DNA of 47,651 nucleotides from Conexibacter sp. CPCC 205762 (GCF_030646155.1 NZ_JAUTDN010000043.1:1-47651); one strand, 5' to 3'; shown: positions 28,252 through 37,294, numbered from the stretch's first letter. Numbers and translations: made by a program. Notes: generated by a model not told the origin, from the letters alone.

Positions 28252-29637
28252 CTACGCCGCGACCAGCTCCACGCCGAGCATGGGCAGGTCGGGGATCCCG
28301 CCGCCGCTGACGCGGCGCGCGTCGTGGCCCTGCGCGCGCAGCCACGAGGCGGCGAAGGCGGCGCGGCCGCCGGAGGCGCAGGCGACCGCGAGCGGGCCGG
28401 CCGGCAGCGCCCCGGCCTCCGCTCTCAGGCGGCTGAGCGGCAGGTGGATCCCGCGCGCGAGGTGGCCTCTGCCCCACTCCGGCGCGTCGCGCACGTCGAC
28501 GAGCGTGACCGCCTCGCCGGCCAGCAGGCGCGGCAGCTCGGCGACGACGATCGGCGGCGTCTGCGCAAGCGGCGTGCCGGCGGCGGCGGCGAGGGCGGGC
28601 AGGCCGCCGCCGTCGCTCACCGGCACGACGCCGCGGACGCGCTCCAGCCCGACCGCGCGCACGAACCGCGCCAGCCGCAGCGCGCCGGCCTCGTCGTCGG
28701 CCAGCACGACCAGCTCGTCGGTCGGGTCGACCGCCCAGGCGGCGCGCGTGCCGAGGCCGCTGCCGCCGAGCGCGAGGCTGAGCGCGCCCGGCAGGTGACC
28801 GGCGTCGAAGGCGTCGGCGTGACGGCCGTCGAGCAGCGTCGCGCCGGCCTGCAGCGCGCGCGCCAGCTCGGCGCCGTCGAGCAGCGGCAGCGCGGCGGTC
28901 GCGGTCGCGGCCGGGACGCGGCCTCTGTTGCGCGCGACGACGGCGGCGACGGTCGGCGGGCGGGCCGGCAGGCCGGCGATCAGGCGGCTCGCGAACTCGT
29001 CGGCGGCGACGTTCAGGAGCGGGTTGACGGCGCGCTCGAAGCCGAGCGTCGAGCTGGTCTTGCGCGACAGCCCGGGGCCGCCGCAGAGCGAGCCGCCGAC
29101 GTGGCCGGGCCACAGCTCGACGGCGCCGTCGAGCGCGCCGAGGCGGGTCAGCGTCGCATGCAGCGCGGCGGCGCCGTCGTGCGGGTCGACGGCGAGGTCG
29201 GGCCGGGCGAGATCGCCGACGAGCAGCGAGTCGCCGCTCAGCAGCAGCCACGGGCGCGGGTCGCGGGAGCTGTCGGCGACGAGCACGACGATGTGCTCCG
29301 GGCGGTGGCCGGGAGCGGCGAGCACCGTCAGCCGCAGGTCGCCGACGGCCAGCTCGTCGCCGTCGTGCAGCGGCTCGCCGGCGCCCTCGTCGTAGCCGCC
29401 GCCGGCCGGCAGCCGCACGCTCGCGCCGGTCCGCGCCGCCAGCAGCGCGCGGCCGGAGACGTGGTCGGCGTGGACGTGCGTCTCGACGATCAGCTCGATC
29501 TGCAGCGACTCCTCCTCCGCGACGGCGAGGATCCGTTCGACGTCGAGCCCCGGGTCGACGACGACGCCGCGGCCGTGGTCGCCGAGGAGGTAGCACGCGC
29601 ACCCGAGGTCGCGATCGATCAGCTGCCGGAAGATCAT
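28252..29637 (-). CDS. Persulfide dioxygenase-rhodanese fusion (ETHE1/CstB-like MBL protein)
   Basis: 461 residues. N-terminal metallo-beta-lactamase domain (1-235) with HxHxDH motif THVHADHVSG (H54, H56, D58, H59), AAPGHRPEH, and GDSLLVGDLARPDL, typical of ETHE1-type non-haem iron persulfide dioxygenases. Two rhodanese-like domains follow. The first (about 255-350) lacks an active-site Cys (VVLADDEAGALRLA). The second (about 370-461) has Cys420 in the loop ACASGGRAA (CxxxxR). The fusion should oxidise glutathione- or other persulfides to sulfite and transfer sulfur, detoxifying sulfide in the cytoplasm. Start ATG 29637 has AAGGAAA 5-6 nt upstream. The AT-rich operator-like region before it suggests control by a sulfide-sensing repressor. 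Confidence 0.9.
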   Translation of the reverse strand: MIFRQLIDRDLGCACYLLGDHGRGVVVDPGLDVERILAVAEEESLQIELIVETHVHADHVSGRALLAARTGASVRLPAGGGYDEGAGEPLHDGDELAVGDLRLTVLAAPGHRPEHIVVLVADSSRDPRPWLLLSGDSLLVGDLARPDLAVDPHDGAAALHATLTRLGALDGAVELWPGHVGGSLCGGPGLSRKTSSTLGFERAVNPLLNVAADEFASRLIAGLPARPPTVAAVVARNRGRVPAATATAALPLLDGAELARALQAGATLLDGRHADAFDAGHLPGALSLALGGSGLGTRAAWAVDPTDELVVLADDEAGALRLARFVRAVGLERVRGVVPVSDGGGLPALAAAAGTPLAQTPPIVVAELPRLLAGEAVTLVDVRDAPEWGRGHLARGIHLPLSRLRAEAGALPAGPLAVACASGGRAAFAASWLRAQGHDARRVSGGGIPDLPMLGVELVAA

Positions 29638-29642
29638 TCTTG

Positions 29643-29684
29643 TTTCCTTTATGGAGCGAGAAAGTCAAGTTTGACCGATCGAAC
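29643..29684 (-). promoter_or_regulatory. AT-rich regulatory region of the persulfide dioxygenase gene
   Basis: The block 29638-29690 is strikingly AT-rich for this DNA. It contains the ribosome site AAGGAAA (29649-29643), inverted repeat GTCAA-GT-TTGAC (29664-29675), and overlapping imperfect repeat GTTTGACCGATCGAAC (29669-29684). A repressor such as an ArsR-type (BigR/SqrR) or CsoR-type (CstR) persulfide sensor could bind here, but no such gene is adjacent. Confidence 0.45.
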
Positions 29685-29788
29685 ACTGGCGTGCCACGAA
29701 GGAAGCGGTTTGCGGCGGCGATTCTCACGCGATCTTCACAAGCGGCTCGCGTGCGGCCGGGTCGCGCGCAGGCCGGGCGCGCAGGAGT

Positions 29789-29828
29789 GCGGGCGGGGTG
29801 TCAGCCCGCCCGCCCGAGGGGATAAGGT
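29789..29828 (+). promoter_or_regulatory. Perfect 9-bp hairpin and -10 hexamer before the DivIVA-like gene
   Basis: GCGGGCGGG (29789-29797) pairs with CCCGCCCGC (29805-29813) around GTGTCAG. TAAGGT (29823-29828) lies 6 nt before GTG 29835, the leaderless layout. The hairpin occupies the -20 to -45 region, so it could be an operator or cruciform; being upstream of the start site it is not an mRNA element of this gene. Confidence 0.5.
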
Positions 29829-29834
29829 CCATCC

Positions 29835-30635
29835 GTGGACCTCGATGCGCACGACAGAGACGACGAGCCGGTCGACCCGCAGTCGACCGAGGAGATGACG
29901 GCCCCGTTCGACGCGCTCGCGGAGGCCGACGACGCCGACGCGCCGGTCGCGGACGCGCCGAGCCCGGACGCCCCGCCGTTCGCCGACGCGCCGCCGCCCG
30001 CCGCCGACGCCCCGCCGCCCGGCGCGGAGCCGCCGACGGCCGCCCACCCGCTGACGAGCGGCGAGAGCGTCGCGGAGGAGGCGCCGCTGCACCCGCTCGA
30101 CGCGCTCGCGCCGACGCAGGCGCTGGCGCGGCTGGATCCGGAGGCACCCGACTTCGAGCCGCTGCGCGCGCCCGACTTCCCGGTCGTCTGGCGCGGCTAC
30201 GACGTGCAGGCGGTCGACGCCTACGTCGCCGACGTGACCGCCGCGATCGAGACCTTCGAGCAGCGCACCGCGCCGACCGTCGCCGTCCAGCGCGCGCTGG
30301 AGCGGGTCGGCGAGCAGACGGCGGCGATCCTGCAGCAGGCGCAGCAGGCCGCCGACGAGACGACGCACGAGTCGCGCGCCGCCGCCGACGACCGCGTGCA
30401 GGCGGCCGAGCGCGAGGCGAGAGAGCTGCACGACGACGCGGTCGCGCGCGTGCGGGCGCTCGACGACGACGTCGAGCGGCTGTGGGAGGAGCGCCAGAGA
30501 CTGATCGAGGCGACGAAGGAGCTGGCCGACCGGCTCAGGGCCGTCGCCGAGGAGGGCGAGTCCCGCTTCCCGCCCGCCGCCGCCCCGCCGCCGGCTGCCG
30601 CCGACGCGGCCGAGCCGCCGGCGCCGCCCGCCTGA
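29835..30635 (+). CDS. DivIVA/Wag31-domain coiled-coil protein
   Basis: 266 residues. An acidic Asp/Ala/Pro-rich N-terminus (1-110) is followed by a DivIVA-type membrane-targeting motif (PDFPVVWRGYDVQAVDAYVA, about 112-131; family consensus FxxxxrGYdxxeVDxFl). A coiled coil follows (about 140-235), then a Pro/Ala tail. DivIVA proteins mark curved membrane at poles or septa and recruit cell-growth machinery. The long disordered N-terminus before the motif is unusual, since DivIVA normally starts there, so this is an atypical paralogue. GTG 29835 is set by TAAGGT 6 nt upstream. It stands alone between the sulfide gene and the sugar island. Confidence 0.78.
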   Translation: MDLDAHDRDDEPVDPQSTEEMTAPFDALAEADDADAPVADAPSPDAPPFADAPPPAADAPPPGAEPPTAAHPLTSGESVAEEAPLHPLDALAPTQALARLDPEAPDFEPLRAPDFPVVWRGYDVQAVDAYVADVTAAIETFEQRTAPTVAVQRALERVGEQTAAILQQAQQAADETTHESRAAADDRVQAAEREARELHDDAVARVRALDDDVERLWEERQRLIEATKELADRLRAVAEEGESRFPPAAAPPPAAADAAEPPAPPA

Positions 30636-30663
30636 CGCGCGCGACGCCGGGCCGCCGCGCCGG

Positions 30664-31548
30664 CTAGACCGTCGCCGCCCGCGTCGCGACGCCCTCGGCG
30701 CCCGGCGTGACGACGTGGACGCGGCCGGCGTCGGGCTGGCCGGCGAGCTGCTGCGCGTCGAGCCCGACGGAGGCGCTGGTGACGAACAGCGTGCGCAGCT
30801 CCGGCCCGCCGAACTGGACCGACGAGCACTGCTCGACCGGCAGCGCGATCTCCTCCAGCAGCGACCCGTCCGCGCCCGAGAAGCAGCGCACGCACCAGCC
30901 GCCCCAGAAGGCGACCCAGAGATTGCCGTCGGCGTCGATCGTCATCCCGTCGGGGGAGCCGCTCAGCGCGCTCGTGTCGGCGTGGACCGCCCGCGCGCCG
31001 AGCGTGCCGCCGGCCATCTCGAAGGCGAACCGCTGGATCGATCTGGTCGGCGTGTCGACGTAGTAGAGCGTGCCGCCGTCGCGCGACCAGGCGAGGCCGT
31101 TGGAGATCGTCACGCCCGCCAGCACCGTCTCGACGTGGCCGCCGGCGTCGAGCCGGAACAGCGTGCCGCCGCCGGGCGTGTTGTCGTAGGCCTTCGTGCC
31201 GGCCCAGTAGCGGCCGGCCGGGTCGACCTCGCCGTCGTTCATGCGCGCGATCGCCGCGTCGACGCCGGGCGCGTCGACCAGCGGTCTGATCGCGCCGTCG
31301 TCGAGCGACAGCCGCGCGAAGCCGATCCCGACCGCCAGCAGCAGGTCGCCGCCGCGGTGCAGCGCGGCGGCGCCGACCGGTGCCGGGGTCGCGTACGAGC
31401 GGGTCGAGCCGCCGTCGGCGCTGGTGACGTGGACGAGCTGTCCGTCGATGTCGACCCACACCAGCCGCTGCTCGTCGGAGTCCCACACCGGGCCCTCCCC
31501 CAGCTGCGCTCTGACCTCGCTGAAGACCGCTGCTCTGCTGCTGCTCAT
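30664..31548 (-). CDS. SMP-30/gluconolactonase-family lactonase (predicted galactono-/gluconolactonase)
   Basis: 294 residues, six-bladed beta-propeller. Metal-site motifs: E in LGEGPVWDSDEQRLVWVDID, RMNDGEVDPAGRYWAGT (Asn), SNGLAWSRDGGTLYYVDT (Asn, Asp), SPDGMTIDADGNLWVAFWGG (Asp). The family hydrolyses sugar lactones. The ATG (31548-31546) overlaps the stop of galactonate dehydratase by one base, and SDR dehydrogenase lies two genes upstream. That makes it the natural lactonase between galactose dehydrogenation and galactonate dehydration. Final gene of the minus-strand operon. Substrate is inferred from context. Confidence 0.9.
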   Translation of the reverse strand: MSSSRAAVFSEVRAQLGEGPVWDSDEQRLVWVDIDGQLVHVTSADGGSTRSYATPAPVGAAALHRGGDLLLAVGIGFARLSLDDGAIRPLVDAPGVDAAIARMNDGEVDPAGRYWAGTKAYDNTPGGGTLFRLDAGGHVETVLAGVTISNGLAWSRDGGTLYYVDTPTRSIQRFAFEMAGGTLGARAVHADTSALSGSPDGMTIDADGNLWVAFWGGWCVRCFSGADGSLLEEIALPVEQCSSVQFGGPELRTLFVTSASVGLDAQQLAGQPDAGRVHVVTPGAEGVATRAATV

Positions 31549-32699
31549 CACCACTCCGTGAAGGCGCCGTCGGACGTGCGCCAGATCGGGTTCCGCCAGT
31601 CGTGCCCGCGCGCGGAGGCCGCGCGCACGGCGGCCTCGTCGACCTCGATCCCGAGCCCCGGCGCCGTCGGCCGCGCGATCGTACCGTCCGCGAAGGCGAA
31701 CACCGAGCGATCGACCAGATAGTCGAGCAGGTCGCTGCCGACGTTGTAGTGGATCCCGAGGCTCTGCTCCTGGATCAGGAAGTTCGGCGTCGCGAACGAG
31801 ACCTGCAACGAGGCGGCGAGGCCGATCGGCCCGAGCGGGCAGTGCGGCGCCAGCACCGCGCCATACAGCTCGGCCAGCGCCGCGATCCGCCGCACCTCCG
31901 AGATCCCGCCGGCATGCGAGAGATCCGGCTGGACGACGGTCACGCCGGCGTCGAGCGCATGCTTGAACTCCCAGCGCGAGAACAGCCGCTCGCCGGTCGC
32001 GACCGGGATCGGCGAGGCCGCGATCAGGCCCGGCAGCCGCTCGCCCAGCTCCGGCACCAGCGGCTCCTCGACGAAGATCGGCGCGACCTCCTCCAGCGCC
32101 GCCATCAGCCGCTTCGCCATCGGCGCCGAGACGCGGCCGTGGAAGTCGAGCGCGAGGTCGCGCTCCTCCCCCAGCGCCTCGCGCACGACCTCGGCGCGCC
32201 GCACGACGGCGGCGACCTGCGCGCGCGTCTCGATGAAGCCGAACGGCCCGGTCGCGTTCATCTTGACCGCCGTCAGGCCCGCCTCGACCTGCCGCTGCGC
32301 CTGCTCGGCCGACTCGCTCGGGTCGTCGCCGCCGATCCACGAGTAGATCCGCGCGCGCTCGCGCACGTGGCCGCCGAGCAGCGCGTGCACGGGCGCGCCG
32401 CGGACCTTGCCGTGAATGTCCCACAGCGCCTGGTCGATCCCGGCGACGGCGCTGGCGAGGATCGCCCCGCCGCGGTAGAAGCCGCCCTTCGTGAGCGTCT
32501 GCCAGTGGTCCTCGATCCGCAGCGGATCGGCGCCGATCAGGCCCTCCATCAACTCGTGGACGGCCGTCCGCACCGTCGCGGCGCGGCCCTCGACGACCGG
32601 CTCGCCCCAGCCGACGACGCCGTCGTCGGTCTCGATCCGCAGGAACAGCCAGCGCGGCGGGACGAGGAAGGTCTCGAAACGGGCGATCTTCGCGCTCAT
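31548..32699 (-). CDS. dgoD: D-galactonate dehydratase (enolase superfamily)
   Basis: 383 residues, near-identical in length to E. coli DgoD, and matching it throughout: PPRWLFLRIETDDGVVGWGE, KGGFYRGGAILASAVAGIDQ, LDFHGRVSAPMAK, VQPDLSHAGGISE, LAPHCPLGPIGLAASLQV, QEQSLGIHYN, DWRNPIWR. Metal ligands are D185, E211 and E237; catalytic His are H187 and H286. It dehydrates D-galactonate to 2-keto-3-deoxygalactonate. The ATG overlaps the SDR stop (ATGA), and the next gene's ATG overlaps its own stop. The call is among the firmest in the island and anchors the pathway assignment. Confidence 0.95.
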   Translation of the reverse strand: MSAKIARFETFLVPPRWLFLRIETDDGVVGWGEPVVEGRAATVRTAVHELMEGLIGADPLRIEDHWQTLTKGGFYRGGAILASAVAGIDQALWDIHGKVRGAPVHALLGGHVRERARIYSWIGGDDPSESAEQAQRQVEAGLTAVKMNATGPFGFIETRAQVAAVVRRAEVVREALGEERDLALDFHGRVSAPMAKRLMAALEEVAPIFVEEPLVPELGERLPGLIAASPIPVATGERLFSRWEFKHALDAGVTVVQPDLSHAGGISEVRRIAALAELYGAVLAPHCPLGPIGLAASLQVSFATPNFLIQEQSLGIHYNVGSDLLDYLVDRSVFAFADGTIARPTAPGLGIEVDEAAVRAASARGHDWRNPIWRTSDGAFTEW

Positions 32700-33451
32700 G
32701 AGAGCCGCGCTCCGACGCCGCCGTCGACCGCGATCGAGGCGCCGTTGACGAAGCCGGCCTTTTCGTCGCTGGCGAGGAACGCGACCGTGTGGGCGACGTC
32801 GAGCGGCCGGCCGACGCGGCCGACCGGCTGGTCGGAGGCGAGCTGCTCGACGGTCACGTGGCCGCCGTCGCGCGCGAACCCCTCACGCGCCAGCTGGGTG
32901 TCGATCAGCCCCGGGCAGACGGCGTTGGCGCGGATCCCGTTAGGACCCTCGTCGAGCGCGAGGCTGCGCGTGAGGCCGACGATCCCGGCCTTCGCGGCGG
33001 CGTACGGGAAGCGGCCCCGCTGCGTCAGCGTCGCGTGGATCGAGCTGACGTTGACGATCGCGCCGCGGCCCGCGGCGCGCATCTGCGGGAGCGCGGCGCG
33101 CGCGGTCAGCCAGCAGGCCTTCAGGTCGAGCGCGAAGAAGGCGTCCCACTCCTCGTCGCCCATCGTCGCCGCGTCGGCGTAGGCGTTGACGCCGGCGTTG
33201 TTGACGAGGATCGTCGCCGGGGCGCCGAGCTGCTCGGCAACGCGGACGGTCGCGGCCGCGACGGCGGCGCCGTCGGTCACGTCGCAGTCGACGTGCAGGT
33301 CGGGCGCGTCGAACGGCTCGCCCGGGTCGGGCGGGATCACGTCGAAGGAGGCGACGCGCGCGCCCTCCTCGCGCAGGCGGTGGACGATCGCGCGGCCGAT
33401 TCCGCGCGAGCCTCCGGTCACGATCGCGACACGGTCGGCGAGGTCAGGCAT
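32696..33451 (-). CDS. Short-chain dehydrogenase/reductase, predicted aldose (galactose) 1-dehydrogenase
   Basis: 251 residues from ATG 33451. Rossmann motif VAIVTGGSRGIGRAI (TGxxxGIG), LVNNAGVNAY (NNAG), catalytic Ser in IVNVSSIHAT, and YxxxK in FPYAAAKAGIVG. FVNGASIAVDGGVG closes the fold. Asp after the second strand (SFDVIPPD) suggests NAD preference. With lactonase and galactonate dehydratase downstream, the likely reaction is D-galactose to D-galactono-lactone. ATG 33451 has GGAG 8 nt upstream. A TTG at 33490 in frame and a near-identical ATGCCTGACCT start out of frame at 33500 complicate the start choice. Confidence 0.85.
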   Translation of the reverse strand: MPDLADRVAIVTGGSRGIGRAIVHRLREEGARVASFDVIPPDPGEPFDAPDLHVDCDVTDGAAVAAATVRVAEQLGAPATILVNNAGVNAYADAATMGDEEWDAFFALDLKACWLTARAALPQMRAAGRGAIVNVSSIHATLTQRGRFPYAAAKAGIVGLTRSLALDEGPNGIRANAVCPGLIDTQLAREGFARDGGHVTVEQLASDQPVGRVGRPLDVAHTVAFLASDEKAGFVNGASIAVDGGVGARLS

Positions 33452-33500
33452 CGCGGGGCTCCAGGGCGCCGCGCGCGTGGCGGCGGGCAAGGTCAGGCAT
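33444..33500 (-). CDS. Mini-ORF (18 aa) bridging the GntR and SDR genes
   Basis: ATG 33500 has an excellent GGAGGAG ribosome site, and its first 15 nt (ATGCCTGACCTTGCC) match the SDR start (ATGCCTGACCTCGCC). The frame encodes MPDLARRHARGALEPRDA and ends at TGA within the SDR start ATGCCTGA. The GntR stop also lies in a GATGCCTGA. The spacing of 49 nt puts the two MPDLA starts out of frame. It may be a coupling leader or the trace of a start-region duplication. Confidence 0.35.
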   Translation of the reverse strand: MPDLARRHARGALEPRDA

Positions 33501-34215
33501 CTGTCTCCTCCAGGGGTTCGAGCGCGGCGCGCAGGTCGCGCTCGGTCATGCGCAGGTGGGTCTCCATCGCGTGCGCGGCAGCTTGCGGGTCGCGCCGCTC
33601 GACGGCGTAGAGGATCGCGCGGTGCGCCTCGACGACCTCGTCGAACGGGCGCCCCTCGCGCAGCCGGCCGCGGTGGCTGTGGCGGCGGCTGGTGCGCAAC
33701 GGCTCGGCCAGCTGCTCGATCAGCTGCGTCAGCATGCCGTTGCCGGTGGCGGCGGCGAGCGCCTCGTGGAAGCGCACGTCGGCGTCGTGGAAGCCGTCCT
33801 CGTCCTCGGCGCGGCGCATCGCGTCGATCGCGCCCGCCATCGCCGCTATCGCGCTGCGCGGGGCGTTCGTCGCCGCCAGCGCCGCGTTGCGGACCTCCAG
33901 CGCCAGCCGCACCTCGGTCAGCTCGAACAGAGCGGACGGATCGCGCCGCACGGCGATGCGGAAGTAGTCGCCCGCGAGCGAGCCGTTCGGCTCGCGCACG
34001 GTCGGCCGTCTGCCCTTGCGCAGCTCGACCAGCCCGCGCGCCTCCAGCGAGCGGACCGCCTCGCGCACGGTCAGGCGGCTGATCGACAGCGTCCGCGCCA
34101 GCTCGCCCTCCGACGGCAGCGCCTCGCCGGGCCGCAGCTCGTCGAGCGCGAGCCGCTCCAGCTCCTCGACGGCAGTGCCGACGGCACCGGCCGGTTGTGC
34201 AGGTCTCTCAGCCAT
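33493..34215 (-). CDS. GntR-family (FadR/FCD-type) transcriptional regulator
   Basis: 240 residues from ATG 34215. Winged HTH (about 8-75: RPGEALPSEGELARTLSISR, LTVREAVRSLEARGLVELRK) and a C-terminal FCD helical domain (about 90-230). The latter has ligand/metal residues in FHDADVRFHEALAAATGN and EVVEAHRAILYAV and AHAMETHLRMTE (Asp and three His of the metal-type FCD site). TAGGTT lies 7 nt before the ATG, so a leaderless mRNA is predicted; the frame upstream to 34251 would include the promoter. Position as first gene of the galactonate operon suggests a DgoR-like repressor for both divergent operons, probably responding to galactonate or a lactone (inference). Confidence 0.9.
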   Translation of the reverse strand: MAERPAQPAGAVGTAVEELERLALDELRPGEALPSEGELARTLSISRLTVREAVRSLEARGLVELRKGRRPTVREPNGSLAGDYFRIAVRRDPSALFELTEVRLALEVRNAALAATNAPRSAIAAMAGAIDAMRRAEDEDGFHDADVRFHEALAAATGNGMLTQLIEQLAEPLRTSRRHSHRGRLREGRPFDEVVEAHRAILYAVERRDPQAAAHAMETHLRMTERDLRAALEPLEETDA

Positions 34216-34222
34216 GTTCGAG

Positions 34223-34273
34223 AACCTATCTGATACCTTTTGCGATTGCAACCGCTTTCAGCGTCTGTAGACT
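34223..34273. promoter_or_regulatory. Overlapping divergent promoters sharing one palindromic -35
   Basis: TTGCAA (34246-34251) is its own reverse complement. On the minus strand it is 17 bp from TAGGTT (34228-34223), which is 7 nt before the GntR ATG. On the plus strand it is 16 bp from TAGACT (34268-34273), serving the ABC operon. Operator candidates overlap it: TATC-T-GATA (34227-34235) on the GntR -10, and TGCAACCGCTTTCA (34247-34260), 12 of 14 like a LacI-family site. Confidence 0.6.
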
Positions 34274-34331
34274 CTCGCCACGCGTCCTCGCGCCAGCAAC
34301 CTATCAGCGACGTTGTAGGAGAGAGATTCGG

Positions 34332-35468
<1,137 letters not shown>

Positions 35469-35470
35469 CG

Positions 35471-36514
35471 ATGGAGGGTTCCGCGCCCGCCTCGCCCGAG
35501 GTCGTCACCTGCGGCGAGACGATGGGCCTGCTGCTCGCCGACGACGGCCTGCCGCTGCGGCGGGCGCGGCAGTTCCGCCGCACGCTCGCGGGCGCGGAGC
35601 TGAACACGGCGGTCGGGCTCGCGCGGCTCGGCCACCGCGTCGCCTACGGCGGCCGCGTCGGCGACGACCCGTTCGGCGAGGACGTGCGCGCGACGCTGCT
35701 GGCCGAGGGGATCGACGCCGCCGCGCTGCACGTCGACCCCGACGTGCCGACCGGCCTGCTGACGCGCGACCGCGACGGCCACCGGCGGATCCGCGTCGTC
35801 TACCACCGCGCCGGGATGGCCGGCAGCCGCCTGACCGCCGACGACCTCGCCGCGCTGCCGATCGAGCGCGCGCGGCTGCTGCACCTGACCGGGATCACGC
35901 CGGCGCTGAGCGAGTCGGCCGCGCGCGCGACCGCCGACGCCGCCGCCCGCGCGCGCGCCGCCGGCGTCCCGATCGCCTTCGACCCCAACTTCCGCGCGCG
36001 GCTGTGGTCGCGCGAGCAGGCGCTGCCGGCGCTGCGCGAGCTGGCCGCCGGCGCGACGATCGTGCTGACGAGCGAGGACGAGGGCGCGTGGCTCGCCGGC
36101 ATCGACGCGGCGGCCGCCCCCGCGCGCGACGGCGACGCCTCCGGCGTGAGAGGCGCCCCAGCGCGCGACGCCGACGCGCTCGCGCAGGAGATCGCCGCCT
36201 GGTTCCACGCCCGCGGCGCGGCGATCGTCGTCGTCAAGCGCGGCGCGGACGGCGCCTGGGTCAGCGACGAGGGCCGCGGCGGGGCCGTGCCGGCGCTCGC
36301 CGTCGCGGCGGTGACCGACCCCGTCGGCGCCGGCGACGCCTTCGACGCCGGCTTCCTCTCGGGCTGGCTCGACGGCCTCGACGCGCCCGCCGCCGCCCGC
36401 CGCGGGGCAGCCTGCGGCGCGGCCGTCGTGCAGGTCGCCGGCGACCTCGAGGGCCTGCCGACGCGCACCGAGCTGGAGGACCTGTTGAGCGACACGAGAG
36501 AGGCAGATCGATGA
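35471..36514 (+). CDS. PfkB-family sugar kinase, predicted 2-keto-3-deoxy-galactonate/gluconate kinase
   Basis: 347 residues starting 2 nt after the ABC gene. N-terminal strand VVTCGETMGLLLADD, substrate motif RTLAGAELNTAVGLARLG, AFDPNFRARLW (typical of KDG kinases), anion hole DPVGAGDAFDAGF with catalytic base D289. The downstream KDPG/KDPGal aldolase and upstream galactonate dehydratase make KDGal phosphorylation the likely step. An Ala/Arg/Asp-rich insertion sits at about 212-232. The stop overlaps an ATG (ATGA) that opens a 28-residue mini-ORF rather than the aldolase gene itself. Confidence 0.92.
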   Translation: MEGSAPASPEVVTCGETMGLLLADDGLPLRRARQFRRTLAGAELNTAVGLARLGHRVAYGGRVGDDPFGEDVRATLLAEGIDAAALHVDPDVPTGLLTRDRDGHRRIRVVYHRAGMAGSRLTADDLAALPIERARLLHLTGITPALSESAARATADAAARARAAGVPIAFDPNFRARLWSREQALPALRELAAGATIVLTSEDEGAWLAGIDAAAAPARDGDASGVRGAPARDADALAQEIAAWFHARGAAIVVVKRGADGAWVSDEGRGGAVPALAVAAVTDPVGAGDAFDAGFLSGWLDGLDAPAAARRGAACGAAVVQVAGDLEGLPTRTELEDLLSDTREADR

Positions 36515-36597
36515 GCCCGCACCCGCCCGCCGCGCCCGCCGCCGCTCGTCCGGAGGCGGCGCCGGCCGCCGCCGCGCGCCGGGAGCCGTCCGCATGA
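36511..36597 (+). CDS. Mini-ORF (28 aa) bridging kinase and aldolase genes
   Basis: ATG 36511 overlaps the kinase stop and has GAGAGAGG upstream. The frame encodes a Pro/Ala-rich peptide (MSPHPPAAPAAARPEAAP, then a basic tail) and ends in TGA overlapping the aldolase ATG (ATGA at 36594-36597). It begins MS like the aldolase (MSYRW). The arrangement, with both ends overlapping, copies the cydA-cydB and GntR-SDR bridges. It may serve only to relay ribosomes across an 80-nt gap. Confidence 0.35.
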   Translation: MSPHPPAAPAAARPEAAPAAAARREPSA

Positions 36598-37205
36598 GCT
36601 ACCGCTGGGAGGCGAGCGCGCGGATCGCGCAGCGCAGGCTGGTCGCGATCGTCCGCCACGCTGACACGAGCGTCGCCGAGCAGGTCGGCGACGCGGTGAT
36701 CGAGGCCGGGCTCGACGTGCTCGAGGTCCCGCTCACGACGCCCGACGCGCTCGGCGCGATCGAGCGGCTCAGCCGCCGCCACCCGCAGGCGCTGATCGGC
36801 GCCGGCACGGTGCTCGACGCGGCCAGCGCGCGGCTGGCGATCCTCGCCGGCGCCCGCTTCCTCGTCTCCCCCTCGCTGCACGCCGACGTGCTGCAGACCG
36901 GCCACCGCTACGGCGCCGCCGTGCTGCCGGGCGTGCAGACGCCGACCGAGGTCGTGCAGGCGCTGGAGGCCGGCGCGGACCTGATCAAGCTGTTCCCCGC
37001 CGACGAGCACACGCCCGGCTACCTGAAGGCCGTCCGCGCCGCGCTGCCGCAGGCGCCGATCGTCCCGACCGGCGGCATCGGCGCCGCCAACGCGCGCGCC
37101 TGGCTCGACGCCGGCGCCGTCGCGCTCGGCGTCGGCGGCTCGCTCACGCGCGAGCCCGCGACGGCCGGCGCCACCGCCGCCGCGCTGCTCGCCGCCGTCG
37201 CCTGA
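36594..37205 (+). CDS. KDPG/KDPGal aldolase family protein
   Basis: 203 residues, class I aldolase TIM barrel. Catalytic E44 in GLDVLEVPLTTPD and Schiff-base K132 in GADLIKLFPADE; phosphate loop VPTGGIGAANARAWLDAG and GVGGSL. It cleaves 2-keto-3-deoxy-6-phospho-gluconate/galactonate to pyruvate and glyceraldehyde 3-phosphate. Ribosome site GGGAG is 8 nt upstream. A strong hairpin terminator follows. Being with galactonate dehydratase it probably acts as DgoA; the epimer is not distinguishable by eye. Confidence 0.93.
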   Translation: MSYRWEASARIAQRRLVAIVRHADTSVAEQVGDAVIEAGLDVLEVPLTTPDALGAIERLSRRHPQALIGAGTVLDAASARLAILAGARFLVSPSLHADVLQTGHRYGAAVLPGVQTPTEVVQALEAGADLIKLFPADEHTPGYLKAVRAALPQAPIVPTGGIGAANARAWLDAGAVALGVGGSLTREPATAGATAAALLAAVA

Positions 37206-37227
37206 GGCGCCTCTCGCCGCTCCCCGT

Positions 37228-37252
37228 GACGCCGCCCGCAGAGGGCGGCGTC
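37228..37252 (+). terminator. Strong hairpin terminator after the aldolase gene
   Basis: GACGCCGCCC (37228-37237) pairs perfectly over 10 bp with GGGCGGCGTC (37243-37252) around GCAGA. No T tract follows, as is common for actinobacterial hairpin terminators. It separates the kinase/aldolase operon from the Gfo/Idh operon. Confidence 0.75.
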
Positions 37253-37294
37253 GCGGCGCGCGCTCAATTCACCTCAAAACCCCGAGATGGGGCG

